A stretch of 36,014 nt of DNA from an uncultured Ignavibacterium sp. (GTDB lineage: Bacteria > Bacteroidota > Ignavibacteria > Ignavibacteriales > Ignavibacteriaceae), in assembly GCA_937125135.1 (NCBI GenBank), contig CAKZLD010000170.1, positions 1 through 36,014 of the forward strand. Direction: 5' to 3'. This document shows positions 16,401-24,390 of the stretch, piece after piece (position 1 is the stretch's first letter; each line of letters begins with the position of its first letter). A program made the translations under genes and the position numbers. The notes beneath the pieces are model-generated. The model worked only from the letters and a program-made list of their open reading frames with translations. It had not been told where the DNA came from and searched no databases.

Positions 16401-18881
16401 AATGTAGGATATAAAAACTGCACCTGAGTCAATTGCGTTTTGAACAACTTCTGGTGGAAAAGGTCCAAAATTAGAATTTGGATTTACAGTTTTATAAAAA
16501 TGACGTCCTGTTCCGCCTACTGGTGAAGGAAGTAATACATTATCAAAAAGCTGTTGATGTTTACTCCGAATTTCTAACAACTCTGATAATTTTGTTGGAT
16601 CACCTCCACTAAAAAGCAAAAATCTTTTATTCCAATCATCAAAACCTTTATTTAAATACGCTTGATGTTTAGATAGATAATGTAATACTTCAGAATTATT
16701 TCTTGCAGCAAGTCTCCCTATATTCATTTGAGGATAAATAGGATTCTGTGGATCCCACATCACATACCAAGAATCACTTACAGGTTGACCGTAAGAAGGA
16801 ACCAGATTTCTTCTTCTGAAGGAAAGATCTGTCCAAACATCTTTGTAATCATAATTCGCATCACCAATTAAAAAAACATTAGAAGGAGCAGGACTTACCC
16901 ACGAATCGTAAGCTTTTTTAAGAAATCTTTGAATCGCTTCAGCCTCAGGATTGCCATAACCAAATTCATCAAAAATATCATCAACGAAAACGAGTTTTGT
17001 TCTTAGATTGTAATTCTGATCAATAAATGCTTTGTAAGAATTTACACTTTCCTGAAGTAGCTTGTTGGAAATGATAATATAGTCGGCAGCATTTTGATTG
17101 CTTCGTAAGTTAACAAATTGCTTTGTATAATAATATCTAGGTGTTAAAACTTTATTCTGTTTGATTATGAAAAATTGATCATTAGCTCTTACAGTGTCAT
17201 AAAAAACAATAGTATTATTTATAAGATTGAAATTTTCAATAAACTTTTGGTTAGATTTTAATTTATATATCAAATAATCACTTGCTGAACCAGAAGCGTT
17301 ATAAATCACTACTGCTTTAATACCAGTCGAAACATTTTCAGGAACATGAATGTAAAGCGAATCGTTGGCTAAGTGATTAAATCTTAAGTATTCAATCTCT
17401 GCCCAATCTATTAAAACAGTATAAAATGAAGCTGAAGTTGGCATTCCAAACAATCTTAACTGATTACTACCATTATTCAAAACACTTGAATTGTGAGTAC
17501 TAAATAAATTAGCTGTTTGCTTAAAGTTAAAAATCACTGAATCAAGAACTGTATTATTATTAAATCCCACACCTATTTTATGGGCATTTAAAGAAATATT
17601 AGAAGCATTACTTATAAGTCTGACATAAGATTTAACAGATGAATTTGGAACAATGTTACTGGCATTAAAAGCAATATTAGTTGTTCCACCTCGTCCTAAA
17701 GTTAACCAAGTCCAGACTTTATTTTCCTGCCATTGTGGTAAATTTACTCTTACTGAAACATTGTCATAATACCAAAGCCTGACATCAGATTCAAGATGAA
17801 GAAATGCTCTATGTGAAATGAGAGAATCGTTTGAATTCAATGATGTCCCGTTAAATTTAACATTCCTTTGACCATTCGCACCACCCCAAGTTAGAAAGAC
17901 AAAATTTGTATCAGTATAACGGTTCATAAAGTTTTTATAGTCTTGTCCAAGAGAAACTATCGTCCGATAACCTGATGAATCATAATTTCTAGTGGCGTAA
18001 AATTCGATAAAATCTCCTTGATCAAAACTAAAATCTTCTTCACCCACAACTCGTAAGGGAATTTGATTGCCTTTGTTGAAAATCTTAAAGGTTTTTGGAT
18101 TAATATTAGTAGTGCTTACTCCATAGTTTTGAAACTCATTGTAAGTTATTCTGTAAATTCCATCTCTTGGAATTCCGAGCTTGACATAAGTTCTATCGTA
18201 ATCAATCCAATTTCCTGTGGTATCTGATGCAGAATATTCGGGTGGTTTAGATCTGAAATTTTTAGCTTGTTCGTAGTTGATAATGATATCTTTCAGATTT
18301 TCATCATCGGTAAATTCATTTGCATTATAGGTCGATTGTATAGTTTTATCGAAAGTCAATTCAATTTGAAAATTAGTGAGTTCGGTTATCTCTCTTCTTT
18401 TCCAATAAAAACGATGGGTATTAAGGGTAATTATTACACAATAAAAATTTTTAATCCATGTATAACCTGAAATTTCAAATTCTTTTTCCGGATAAACATC
18501 ATTAACAAGATATTTTCTATCAATTTCTACTTTGGAATATTGAATAAGTTCATCTTCTAATTCTAATTGTCTTGTTAATATTGGTTTGGCATCTGAATAA
18601 TTTTGATACGACTGATTAAAAATCTCTACTTTCGCTTTTGAGTCGGGTGGAATTGCAAAAATTAAAGTTCTCTGAGGTAATGCAGGTTTTCCGGGCTCGT
18701 CTTCCAAATTAGCACCAACGAAATGGAGATATTTTTCACCATTTTCATCAACTAAAATTGGTGTATCGTTTTTTATTGTAATTGAATATTGAAGAGACTT
18801 ATCACCTGCCTCATTAAAATTAACATATATCTGAGAGAATATATTCACATTTATTAAAAGAATAAAAAGGAATAATCTCAT
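13500..18881 (-). CDS. PorU-like C25 (gingipain-type) cysteine peptidase with ILEI-like domain and T9SS sorting tail
   Basis: 1,793 aa, exported (signal about 1-16). Residues 20-300 resemble the N-terminal part of PorU/gingipain precursors (DEPGKPALPQRTLIFAIPP; YVKLGIPRDGIYRITYNEF). The C25 domain spans about 598-958, with catalytic H829 (ISYIGHSGTQTW) and C861 (DFGCSTGRF), 32 residues apart, nearly the gingipain spacing. It is followed by CARDB/Ig-like modules (about 965-1075 and 1465-1575), an ILEI/FAM3-like domain (about 1205-1355: VSDDAAQSVL, LGSLYIDSVMYRESWCMIG) and a C-terminal sorting domain (1697-1793: YNYPNPFKDKTYF, ANGVYIYKV). PorU is the T9SS sortase that removes sorting tails and joins cargo to LPS; this protein is longer than P. 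gingivalis PorU (about 1,160 aa), so it may be PorU with extra domains or another C25 surface protease. Confidence 0.82.
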   Translation of the reverse strand: MRLFLFILLINVNIFSQIYVNFNEAGDKSLQYSITIKNDTPILVDENGEKYLHFVGANLEDEPGKPALPQRTLIFAIPPDSKAKVEIFNQSYQNYSDAKPILTRQLELEDELIQYSKVEIDRKYLVNDVYPEKEFEISGYTWIKNFYCVIITLNTHRFYWKRREITELTNFQIELTFDKTIQSTYNANEFTDDENLKDIIINYEQAKNFRSKPPEYSASDTTGNWIDYDRTYVKLGIPRDGIYRITYNEFQNYGVSTTNINPKTFKIFNKGNQIPLRVVGEEDFSFDQGDFIEFYATRNYDSSGYRTIVSLGQDYKNFMNRYTDTNFVFLTWGGANGQRNVKFNGTSLNSNDSLISHRAFLHLESDVRLWYYDNVSVRVNLPQWQENKVWTWLTLGRGGTTNIAFNASNIVPNSSVKSYVRLISNASNISLNAHKIGVGFNNNTVLDSVIFNFKQTANLFSTHNSSVLNNGSNQLRLFGMPTSASFYTVLIDWAEIEYLRFNHLANDSLYIHVPENVSTGIKAVVIYNASGSASDYLIYKLKSNQKFIENFNLINNTIVFYDTVRANDQFFIIKQNKVLTPRYYYTKQFVNLRSNQNAADYIIISNKLLQESVNSYKAFIDQNYNLRTKLVFVDDIFDEFGYGNPEAEAIQRFLKKAYDSWVSPAPSNVFLIGDANYDYKDVWTDLSFRRRNLVPSYGQPVSDSWYVMWDPQNPIYPQMNIGRLAARNNSEVLHYLSKHQAYLNKGFDDWNKRFLLFSGGDPTKLSELLEIRSKHQQLFDNVLLPSPVGGTGRHFYKTVNPNSNFGPFPPEVVQNAIDSGAVFISYIGHSGTQTWDNGIVNVRDLKNLSQNKKPLITDFGCSTGRFAEPDIESFGEVFTNASIDGQAIAYAGNSSFGYLSTSLRFPEYFYSQLLLDTVKEFGAAHNLAKIKQLVLTGTGDVNKVFTYCNILFGDPIIKMKVPAKPNLFINNSSIKINNNFPNDSEDSLSIDINFYNYGIVSADSFNISIKDFYKDSINFNYNLRLAIPRYNYLIRTKIPIKSKPGNHRLEIQLDLNNEINEIYEDDNYVSLNYNVFSTSVLPLEKEKFYISKKDSLLIINPSFKVTESFEQLHLQVSDNIEFNNPIDIIKNFDTLYSKIELPLLSQSSRYYWRIRVNSPNSQWSEVYSFSNVENSFDWYLDSTFRINDIQTQNVRFNPVTKSWDLDFNNSTLKIQSAGATAGKFATMIYNGQQLLSNTFFWGIVTARIDTITFQPFDFRYFVFPNPPSGDSLKAYIDNLPVGTHLVMAVSDDAAQSVLGFSSGTPVRNAIKTLGSLYIDSVMYRESWCMIGRKGAPIGSVPEAYKKRFEGIAEIEVSKSVLSDSGTVVFPLISNSSQWQDVFKNTNQPAGTNLVFNPLGVKVDGSVDSLEAVTFIGDSTNISYINPSVYPKIKLQAKLYRNQNYESPSINSLGVRYKGLPELATNYQLVKTNKDTVEFNDSLKINFGFMNLGEVSADSFKVQLSVIRKDNSERVVFDSLFTSLGSFESYYGYYHYKNDTSDGVGQLFFKLVLDYENKLKELSKLNNFYSIPFYAKPDTNTTSLTTANLTKVLFDDLHIYSGDYTSNNPEIRIEIKYGARYPVYDTTAIKFYLDNRLIHYNSMQIENDSATRTLLVKFKPFLSDGEHSLRIVGENLINKINSDDRYELIFNVSSELALIDLYNYPNPFKDKTYFTFRLPQIPDEVRIKIFTVAGRLIKEINVPAGLLNNTFNTIEWNGQDEDGNTIANGVYIYKVIIRKGDKVQTAVQKLAILK

Positions 18882-18890
18882 AAATGCCCT

Positions 18891-20327
18891 TTAGTTTTTT
18901 TCTATCTTAAAATTTTTTATAAAATATAAAATATGCAATGGGAAAACAGAATAAATATAACGTTCACTGCCTACATAAATAAGAATCATTAAAAGGTTGA
19001 CAATAAAATAAAGATTTAGAAAAAATATTTGTTTATTAGAAATAAAACCTTTCGGAATTTTAATAAATCCTAATAAACTTACCGTTATTATTAAATAAAA
19101 ATAAAGATTATTCGAAAAGAATAAAAAGGATTTAATTATTGGAGAAATTTCATTTTTGGTTTCCTTCAAAGCCCAGGTTAAAGAAAAATCACCTCTCCAA
19201 TATGACCAGAATATTTTTTTAGGTAGTCTAATCAATGTTTTAACTGGATTTTCTATCATATCATCAATGCCTTGTTTGTAAGCTTTATCAGATTCTTCAA
19301 CTTCGTTTTTATTTGTTATATCATATTCGAAATCAAAATTTATTTTCCCGCTTGAATTTATATGATTACCCATTAAAAAATTGAATCCACCATTTGTGGA
19401 GCTGATAACTGCCTTGCCGAAATGTTGATAATTTCTTAATGCCCACGGAGATACAATTATTATTGAACCTAAAACAAATAGCAAAATTTTTGAAAAGTAT
19501 TTTTTATCAAATTTTATTAAAGTCAAAATTATTATTGGAATCATCATTATTGCATTTGCTCGAACTAAAATGTTAATTCCTGTTATAATTCCAACTAAGA
19601 AAAACCTTGTTTTAACAAACTTATTCGATTGATAAAAAACTAAGAAGAAACTCATCCATACCAAAAACAAATAAGGTAATTCTGTCAAAATTGACTGACT
19701 TATTAAAAGATTATTGGGAAATAACGTAAATAAAATCAGAAACAACTTTAATTCATTTTCATTCAAAATATTTTTTAGAGAAAATTTGAATAAAATCAAC
19801 AATACCGATGAGAGTAAAATATTCATCATTTGGAAAGACAAAATTTCCGGCAATCCAAGATTATGAAATAAAGAAATTATAAAAGGGATTCCGACTGGCC
19901 AGAATGCAGTAAAATTTCCTTGAGCAGATAAATAACTGCCTGTTTCAGCTAATCGTATTCCGTGACTTAAATAGAAAGCCGAATCGGAATGTTGAATTGT
20001 CTCTATCAGGAATGTATTTACGAATTGTGTAATTGATTGAAATATTATCAGATAATAAAGTAATCTTTGAAGGGAGAGATTTTTTATTAAAGTTAATATC
20101 CTGTTCGCTGATAATTTTATAATTATTAGCAATAATATTGTAAAGAGAATTGAAAATTCAAGATGGTTAAATATATCAAGATAATACTTTTGATCAATGT
20201 GATTATTTGAATTAAGGAAGTATAAGATAAAATAATTCTTGAGGAATAAAGAATAAATTGGGAGAAACAGTAATAGAAATAAAATGGCAACAGTTAAAAC
20301 AATTTTTGATGAAATTCTTTCAATCAT
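18891..20327 (-). CDS. multi-spanning GT-C membrane glycosyltransferase (GT39/PMT-like)
   Basis: 478 aa with many hydrophobic segments. Family-like signs of the PMT/ArnT group are an acidic residue in the first external loop (IETIQHSDSAFYLSHGIRLA), FWPVGIPFI, LTELPYLFLV, LVRANAIMMIP and SPWALRNYQHFGKAVISS, and near the end YVGSERYIYSVFPLH. Such enzymes take a sugar from a polyprenyl-phosphate donor and add it to a lipid or glycan on the outer face of the inner membrane. It starts immediately after the stop of the WecG-like gene and ends 9 nt before the C25 peptidase gene. A Wzy-type polymerase role was considered; the motifs favour GT-C. The substrate is unknown. Confidence 0.78.
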   Translation of the reverse strand: MIERISSKIVLTVAILFLLLFLPIYSLFLKNYFILYFLNSNNHIDQKYYLDIFNHLEFSILFTILLLIIIKLSANRILTLIKNLSLQRLLYYLIIFQSITQFVNTFLIETIQHSDSAFYLSHGIRLAETGSYLSAQGNFTAFWPVGIPFIISLFHNLGLPEILSFQMMNILLSSVLLILFKFSLKNILNENELKLFLILFTLFPNNLLISQSILTELPYLFLVWMSFFLVFYQSNKFVKTRFFLVGIITGINILVRANAIMMIPIIILTLIKFDKKYFSKILLFVLGSIIIVSPWALRNYQHFGKAVISSTNGGFNFLMGNHINSSGKINFDFEYDITNKNEVEESDKAYKQGIDDMIENPVKTLIRLPKKIFWSYWRGDFSLTWALKETKNEISPIIKSFLFFSNNLYFYLIITVSLLGFIKIPKGFISNKQIFFLNLYFIVNLLMILIYVGSERYIYSVFPLHILYFIKNFKIEKN

Positions 20328-21020
20328 TTATTTTTTAATAAATAATGTCTTCCAAAAAAAATATAAATTCTCCACAGTGTATCTAAAAAATAATCTTCTA
20401 GGTTCGAGATATAATCTATATAGCCACTCAAGTCCAATTCTTTGCATAAAAAGTGGAGCTCTTTTTTGTTTGCCAAAATAAAATTCAAAAAAATTACCGA
20501 CACAAATAACAACCGAAGATTTTTGAATCTTTGAAATCTCATATGCTAAAACTTCTTGCTTGGGTACTCCCATTCCAATTAAAATTACATCAGCGCTAAC
20601 ATATTGAGTTTCATTGAGAATGAATTGATTATCAATATATCCATTAAAATATCTTACCAGATTTAAATTTCTTTCAAGACAAATGTCTTTAATATCCCTT
20701 TCTTCAAAATTCCCACCAATAATTACAACAGATTTATTGTTTTCAATTAAGTAATTCATTAACAAATAATTCAAATCAGTTGCATTGAATCGTGGATATT
20801 TTCTTCCAATTTTATTTAGCATAATCCACAACCCGGTGCCATCCGGATAAGTTATGAATTCATTGTCAATTAATCTTTTATACTCTTTATTTTTTGAATA
20901 GATATAGTAACAATGCACATTAAAATATGTTAGAAGAAAAGATTCTTTTTTATCAATTACTTGAGTAGTTTTAGATATTATCTCGTTTTGCTCAATTTGA
21001 AGTTTAATGAGTATTTCCAT
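20328..21020 (-). CDS. WecG/TagA/CpsF family glycosyltransferase (GT26)
   Basis: 230 aa, cytosolic face of the membrane. Family blocks: TYPDGTGLW with the catalytic-type Asp (D60), RFNATDLNYLL, a UDP-sugar binding block VILIGMGVPKQEVLA, and the C-terminal APLFMQRIGLEWLYRLYLEP followed by RRLFFRY. Members add N-acetyl-mannosamine(-uronate) or another sugar as the second residue on a lipid-linked primer during enterobacterial common antigen, teichoic acid or capsule synthesis. The lipid-primer enzyme (WecA/PglC type) is not in the window. The gene overlaps the preceding glycosyltransferase by 17 nt, and its stop abuts the next ATG. Confidence 0.9.
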   Translation of the reverse strand: MEILIKLQIEQNEIISKTTQVIDKKESFLLTYFNVHCYYIYSKNKEYKRLIDNEFITYPDGTGLWIMLNKIGRKYPRFNATDLNYLLMNYLIENNKSVVIIGGNFEERDIKDICLERNLNLVRYFNGYIDNQFILNETQYVSADVILIGMGVPKQEVLAYEISKIQKSSVVICVGNFFEFYFGKQKRAPLFMQRIGLEWLYRLYLEPRRLFFRYTVENLYFFWKTLFIKK

Positions 21021-22089
21021 TCAAAAGTTCTGAATAAATTGATTTTAATTTGTTCACATACTCTTTTGGGTCATCGAGCTTATTTACTTTTTGATAAAGA
21101 TTTTCTGCAACTTTCATTTTTAATTCATCATTGTTTAATAAGAGTTTTAATTTTTGAGTCAAATCTGAAACATTTTCTTTCTGAAATAACAAACCGTCCT
21201 CATTGTGAGTTATAAATTCTTTAATTCCATCAACGTCAGAGCCAACAAATGGGACCTTATATAAACCAGCTTCAAGCATAGTAAATGGGAAAGAATCAAA
21301 TCTCGAAGGAAGAATTAAAATGTCTGCCGCAGAATAAAATTTTGAAGTTTCAGGTTGAGAAGAAAAATATTTTATTCTTTTATCGCATTTAATTAAACTT
21401 TCATCAATGTCATAAATTTTTCCTAATAAAACAAGAAGAAGACTTTCGTCATCTAACAAACTGAATGCTTTGATAAGCAAATCAACTCCTTTGTCTTTAC
21501 AAATCCTTCCAATAAAAAAAATAACTTTTTTATCTAAACCAATTTCAAGTTCTTTTTTGGCAATAGCTTTATCAATCTTATTTATTTCTTTAACAATAGG
21601 ATTATATAATTGAACAATTTTATTTTCTGAAACTCTGTAGCGCTTTATCAAATTATTTTTAACTGCATTACTTACCGCAATGATTTTGGATGATTTGTAA
21701 CTTAAAAATTCCAATCCTCTTGTAATGCTATGAACAGTTGAAATTGTTTTATATTTATTTTTTTTGGATAAAGTGGATACTACATATTCGGGAAATCGAT
21801 GATGTGTATGAATGATGTCTATCTGATTCTCGGAGATGTATTTGGATAATTTTTCCCGAAATGATATCAAATAAAAAAAATTTTTAAGACCTTTATTAAA
21901 GGGAATAATATCGTATTTAATATTGAAATTTTTAAGTTCTTGTATTTTATCGCCACCATTTGTTATAAAGTGAATTTCAAATTCCTGAGCATCTAAGAAT
22001 TCCTTAAAAAGAATTGAAAGATATTTACTTACTCCGCAGGAATAATCATAAAAGGGTGAGATATGTAGTACTTTAATTTTACTTTTCAT
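21004..22089 (-). CDS. GT4 family glycosyltransferase (first of the WecG-proximal pair)
   Basis: 361 aa, GT-B fold. The N-terminal half starts KIKVLHISPFYDYSCGVSKY and includes DIIHTHHRFPEYV. The C-terminal half has VIFFIGRICKDKGVDLLIKAF (donor-domain Arg and Lys typical of GT4) and PSRFDSFPFTMLEAG. The EX7E acidic pair reads D-x7-E here, a conservative change. It should add one sugar from a nucleotide-sugar donor to the lipid-linked repeat unit in the cytoplasm; donor and linkage cannot be predicted. It overlaps the neighbours on both sides (11 nt and 17 nt). Confidence 0.87.
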   Translation of the reverse strand: MKSKIKVLHISPFYDYSCGVSKYLSILFKEFLDAQEFEIHFITNGGDKIQELKNFNIKYDIIPFNKGLKNFFYLISFREKLSKYISENQIDIIHTHHRFPEYVVSTLSKKNKYKTISTVHSITRGLEFLSYKSSKIIAVSNAVKNNLIKRYRVSENKIVQLYNPIVKEINKIDKAIAKKELEIGLDKKVIFFIGRICKDKGVDLLIKAFSLLDDESLLLVLLGKIYDIDESLIKCDKRIKYFSSQPETSKFYSAADILILPSRFDSFPFTMLEAGLYKVPFVGSDVDGIKEFITHNEDGLLFQKENVSDLTQKLKLLLNNDELKMKVAENLYQKVNKLDDPKEYVNKLKSIYSELLNGNTH

Positions 22090-23191
22090 TCATCAAATCT
22101 GAATAAAACTCTTCGAAAGATTGAATAAAATTTTCAATATTGTATTTTGTTTCAATAGCTTTTCTTCCATTTTCTCCCATCTTTTCTCTTAGATTTGCAT
22201 CGTTCATAAGTTTAAGAATATAATTTGTTCCTTCATCAATATTGTTTTTATCAAACACAAATCCACAATTATTTTCAATCAAAATTTCCGGGATACCTCC
22301 AACATTGGTGGAGACTATTGGCACTGCATTAGCCATGGCTTCAAATACCGAAAGCGGTAATCCCTCCCAATCTGAAGTAAAAAATAATATATCAAAATTC
22401 TTATATTCCTCTATAATCTCTCTGTAATATCCCCTGAATTCTATGAAATTAGTAATTTCTAATTCATCAGCTAATGATTTTAATTTACTTTCTAAAGGTC
22501 CATCGCCATATATAACAACCCTAAAGTTTTCAACATGTTCTGTTAATTTTTTAATTATTATTAAAGCTCTATCTAATCTTTTTTGAATTTCTAAACGGGC
22601 TACAATACCAATGGTAAATATACTTCGGATTTTATTTACACTTTTTTTGATTTTAATTAAACTATTACAATTAAATCCGTTATAATAGTGCATCACTTTA
22701 GGGAAAAGCTGAGTCTCTTCTAATAAAATTTTCTTACTATAAATAGATGGCGCTAATGCTAAATCAACTTTACGGAATAAACATATAAATATGTGAATCG
22801 AATATAAAAGGACCTTACCTATTGAATTATAGTATTTATTCTGTTTAATGAACAAACCGTGATAATTAAAAATTAATTTTTTATTCAAAATAAAATTTGC
22901 AACACCTGAGAGCAGGTATGGTTTAACAACGTGAGCTTGAATAATATCTATATTATTCTCTCTACAAATCTTAATGATTTTGATTATAGCTTTGACGGAA
23001 AATTTTTTAGATAATTCAGGAACTTCGTAAATCTTGATATTTAATTGTTCTTTTACAATTCCTCCGCCCTGATATACTAAAATTTGTTCGTATTTATTTT
23101 TATTTAAGTTTGTTACAAGCGATTTAATATGAGTAAAAACTCCATCTGTCTTCCCAGTTATAACATTTACTATGTGACAGATTTTTATCAT
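22079..23191 (-). CDS. GT4 family glycosyltransferase (canonical EX7E)
   Basis: 370 aa, GT-B fold. N-terminal block KICHIVNVITGKTDGVFTHI with IDIIQAHVVKPYLL; donor domain block FTIGIVARLEIQKRLDRAL, VVIYGDGPLESKL, and the intact EX7E in DWEGLPLSVFEAMANAVPIV followed by STNVGGIPEI. This is the most canonical of the three GT4 enzymes in the cluster. It probably acts in cytoplasmic assembly of the same glycan as its neighbours. It starts 4 nt after the previous gene stops. Confidence 0.9.
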   Translation of the reverse strand: MIKICHIVNVITGKTDGVFTHIKSLVTNLNKNKYEQILVYQGGGIVKEQLNIKIYEVPELSKKFSVKAIIKIIKICRENNIDIIQAHVVKPYLLSGVANFILNKKLIFNYHGLFIKQNKYYNSIGKVLLYSIHIFICLFRKVDLALAPSIYSKKILLEETQLFPKVMHYYNGFNCNSLIKIKKSVNKIRSIFTIGIVARLEIQKRLDRALIIIKKLTEHVENFRVVIYGDGPLESKLKSLADELEITNFIEFRGYYREIIEEYKNFDILFFTSDWEGLPLSVFEAMANAVPIVSTNVGGIPEILIENNCGFVFDKNNIDEGTNYILKLMNDANLREKMGENGRKAIETKYNIENFIQSFEEFYSDLMNEK

Positions 23192-23195
23192 TACT

Positions 23196-24380
23196 TTACT
23201 TATAAAGATTTAGATAATTATTGAACATATTTTCAATATCAATCTTTTGCCAAGTTTCAGAGTAGTCTAAATTTTTTTCATAATCAATTGAGAAGATTTT
23301 TTCTGCCAAATCAGTCGAGCTTTTTATATCAACTAAATGACCATTCACACCATCATCAATAATTTCACAATTCCCACCATCTTTATTTACAATTACTCTG
23401 CATCCACAAGCTAAAGCTTCCAATACAACCATATCAAATATTACTTTCTCTGAAGCCATTATAAAAGCATCGGCACATTTCATTAAACTTATAACATCAT
23501 CATTTCTTTTTGATGACATAAAAATCACATCATTGGTGAGTTGAAGTTTTTCACAAAGTTGTTTCAGCTCATTTTCCAAAGGTCCTTCGCCGATAATAAT
23601 TAACTTAGCAGGAAATTTTTTCTCCTTTAACTCTTTAATTGATTTAATAATTAAATCCACTCTTTTAATTTTCGATAATTTTGAAACAGTAAGAAAAAGT
23701 TTTTTATTTTTTTCTTTTAATTTCAAATGCTCTGGTTTCAGTTCAATTGATTGAATTAATTTAACATCAACTCCATTATGAATTACGAGCGATTTTTCTT
23801 TGAGCTCTTTTTCAGACATCTTTTCGAAAAATAATTCTTTCGCAGCATTGCTAGGGAAGACAATTACTTCCGCATTTTTTATAGATTCAATCTCTCTTTG
23901 ATTCAGATTTTCTAAAAGTTTTTTATTATTCTTAAGTTGAGGAAAGAAATCAGTTAAATCATCAACTATTCGTCCTTTACTATGAATAGTAAGGAGTTTT
24001 CTATTGAAATTTTTATATAAATAGTAAAAAGAAAATGAATCGTGAGAATGAAGAATATCACCTTCATCATTTATCAAACTCCATTTTTTATGCTTTTTGA
24101 AAAAATAATATTTAAGATATAATGATGATGTAAAAAGTTTTCTCGCAAGAAAATATTTATTATAAAATCTCTCCCCCATTTTTTTTATGGTGTTAAATCT
24201 AAAATGATCTTCAATCAAATTTTTTATTTGATCCGAATTCAGTTTATAATCTGCAGACATGAACTCAACGTTGAAGCTATCTTTATTCAATCTTTTTATT
24301 ATCTGATAAATTATTTTATTTGGACCACCGACAGACTCAGAAGGATATTTAGTAAAAGAAGAAAAAACTATTTTTTTCAT
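23196..24380 (-). CDS. GT4-like glycosyltransferase with degenerate acidic motif
   Basis: 394 aa, GT-B fold. The N-terminus (KKIVFSSFTKYPSESVGGPN) has the Gly-Gly loop of GT4 acceptor domains; HSHDSFSFYYLY, VIHNGVDVKLI, LFLTVSKLSKIKRVDLIIKS and LIIIGEGPLENELKQL are standard donor-domain features. The usual EX7E segment reads SEKVIFDMVVLEALACG: the second Glu is present, the first aligns with Val. It may be active with altered geometry or may use another donor. It starts 10 nt after glf. Confidence 0.83.
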   Translation of the reverse strand: MKKIVFSSFTKYPSESVGGPNKIIYQIIKRLNKDSFNVEFMSADYKLNSDQIKNLIEDHFRFNTIKKMGERFYNKYFLARKLFTSSLYLKYYFFKKHKKWSLINDEGDILHSHDSFSFYYLYKNFNRKLLTIHSKGRIVDDLTDFFPQLKNNKKLLENLNQREIESIKNAEVIVFPSNAAKELFFEKMSEKELKEKSLVIHNGVDVKLIQSIELKPEHLKLKEKNKKLFLTVSKLSKIKRVDLIIKSIKELKEKKFPAKLIIIGEGPLENELKQLCEKLQLTNDVIFMSSKRNDDVISLMKCADAFIMASEKVIFDMVVLEALACGCRVIVNKDGGNCEIIDDGVNGHLVDIKSSTDLAEKIFSIDYEKNLDYSETWQKIDIENMFNNYLNLYK

Positions 24381-24390
24381 CTGTTAAATC

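Noticed and set aside
18891-20327. Wzy-type O-antigen polymerase
   Set aside because: The early-loop Asp, FWPVGIPFI and PWALRNY...GKAVISS blocks fit GT39/PMT-like GT-C enzymes better, although the large family diversity leaves some doubt.
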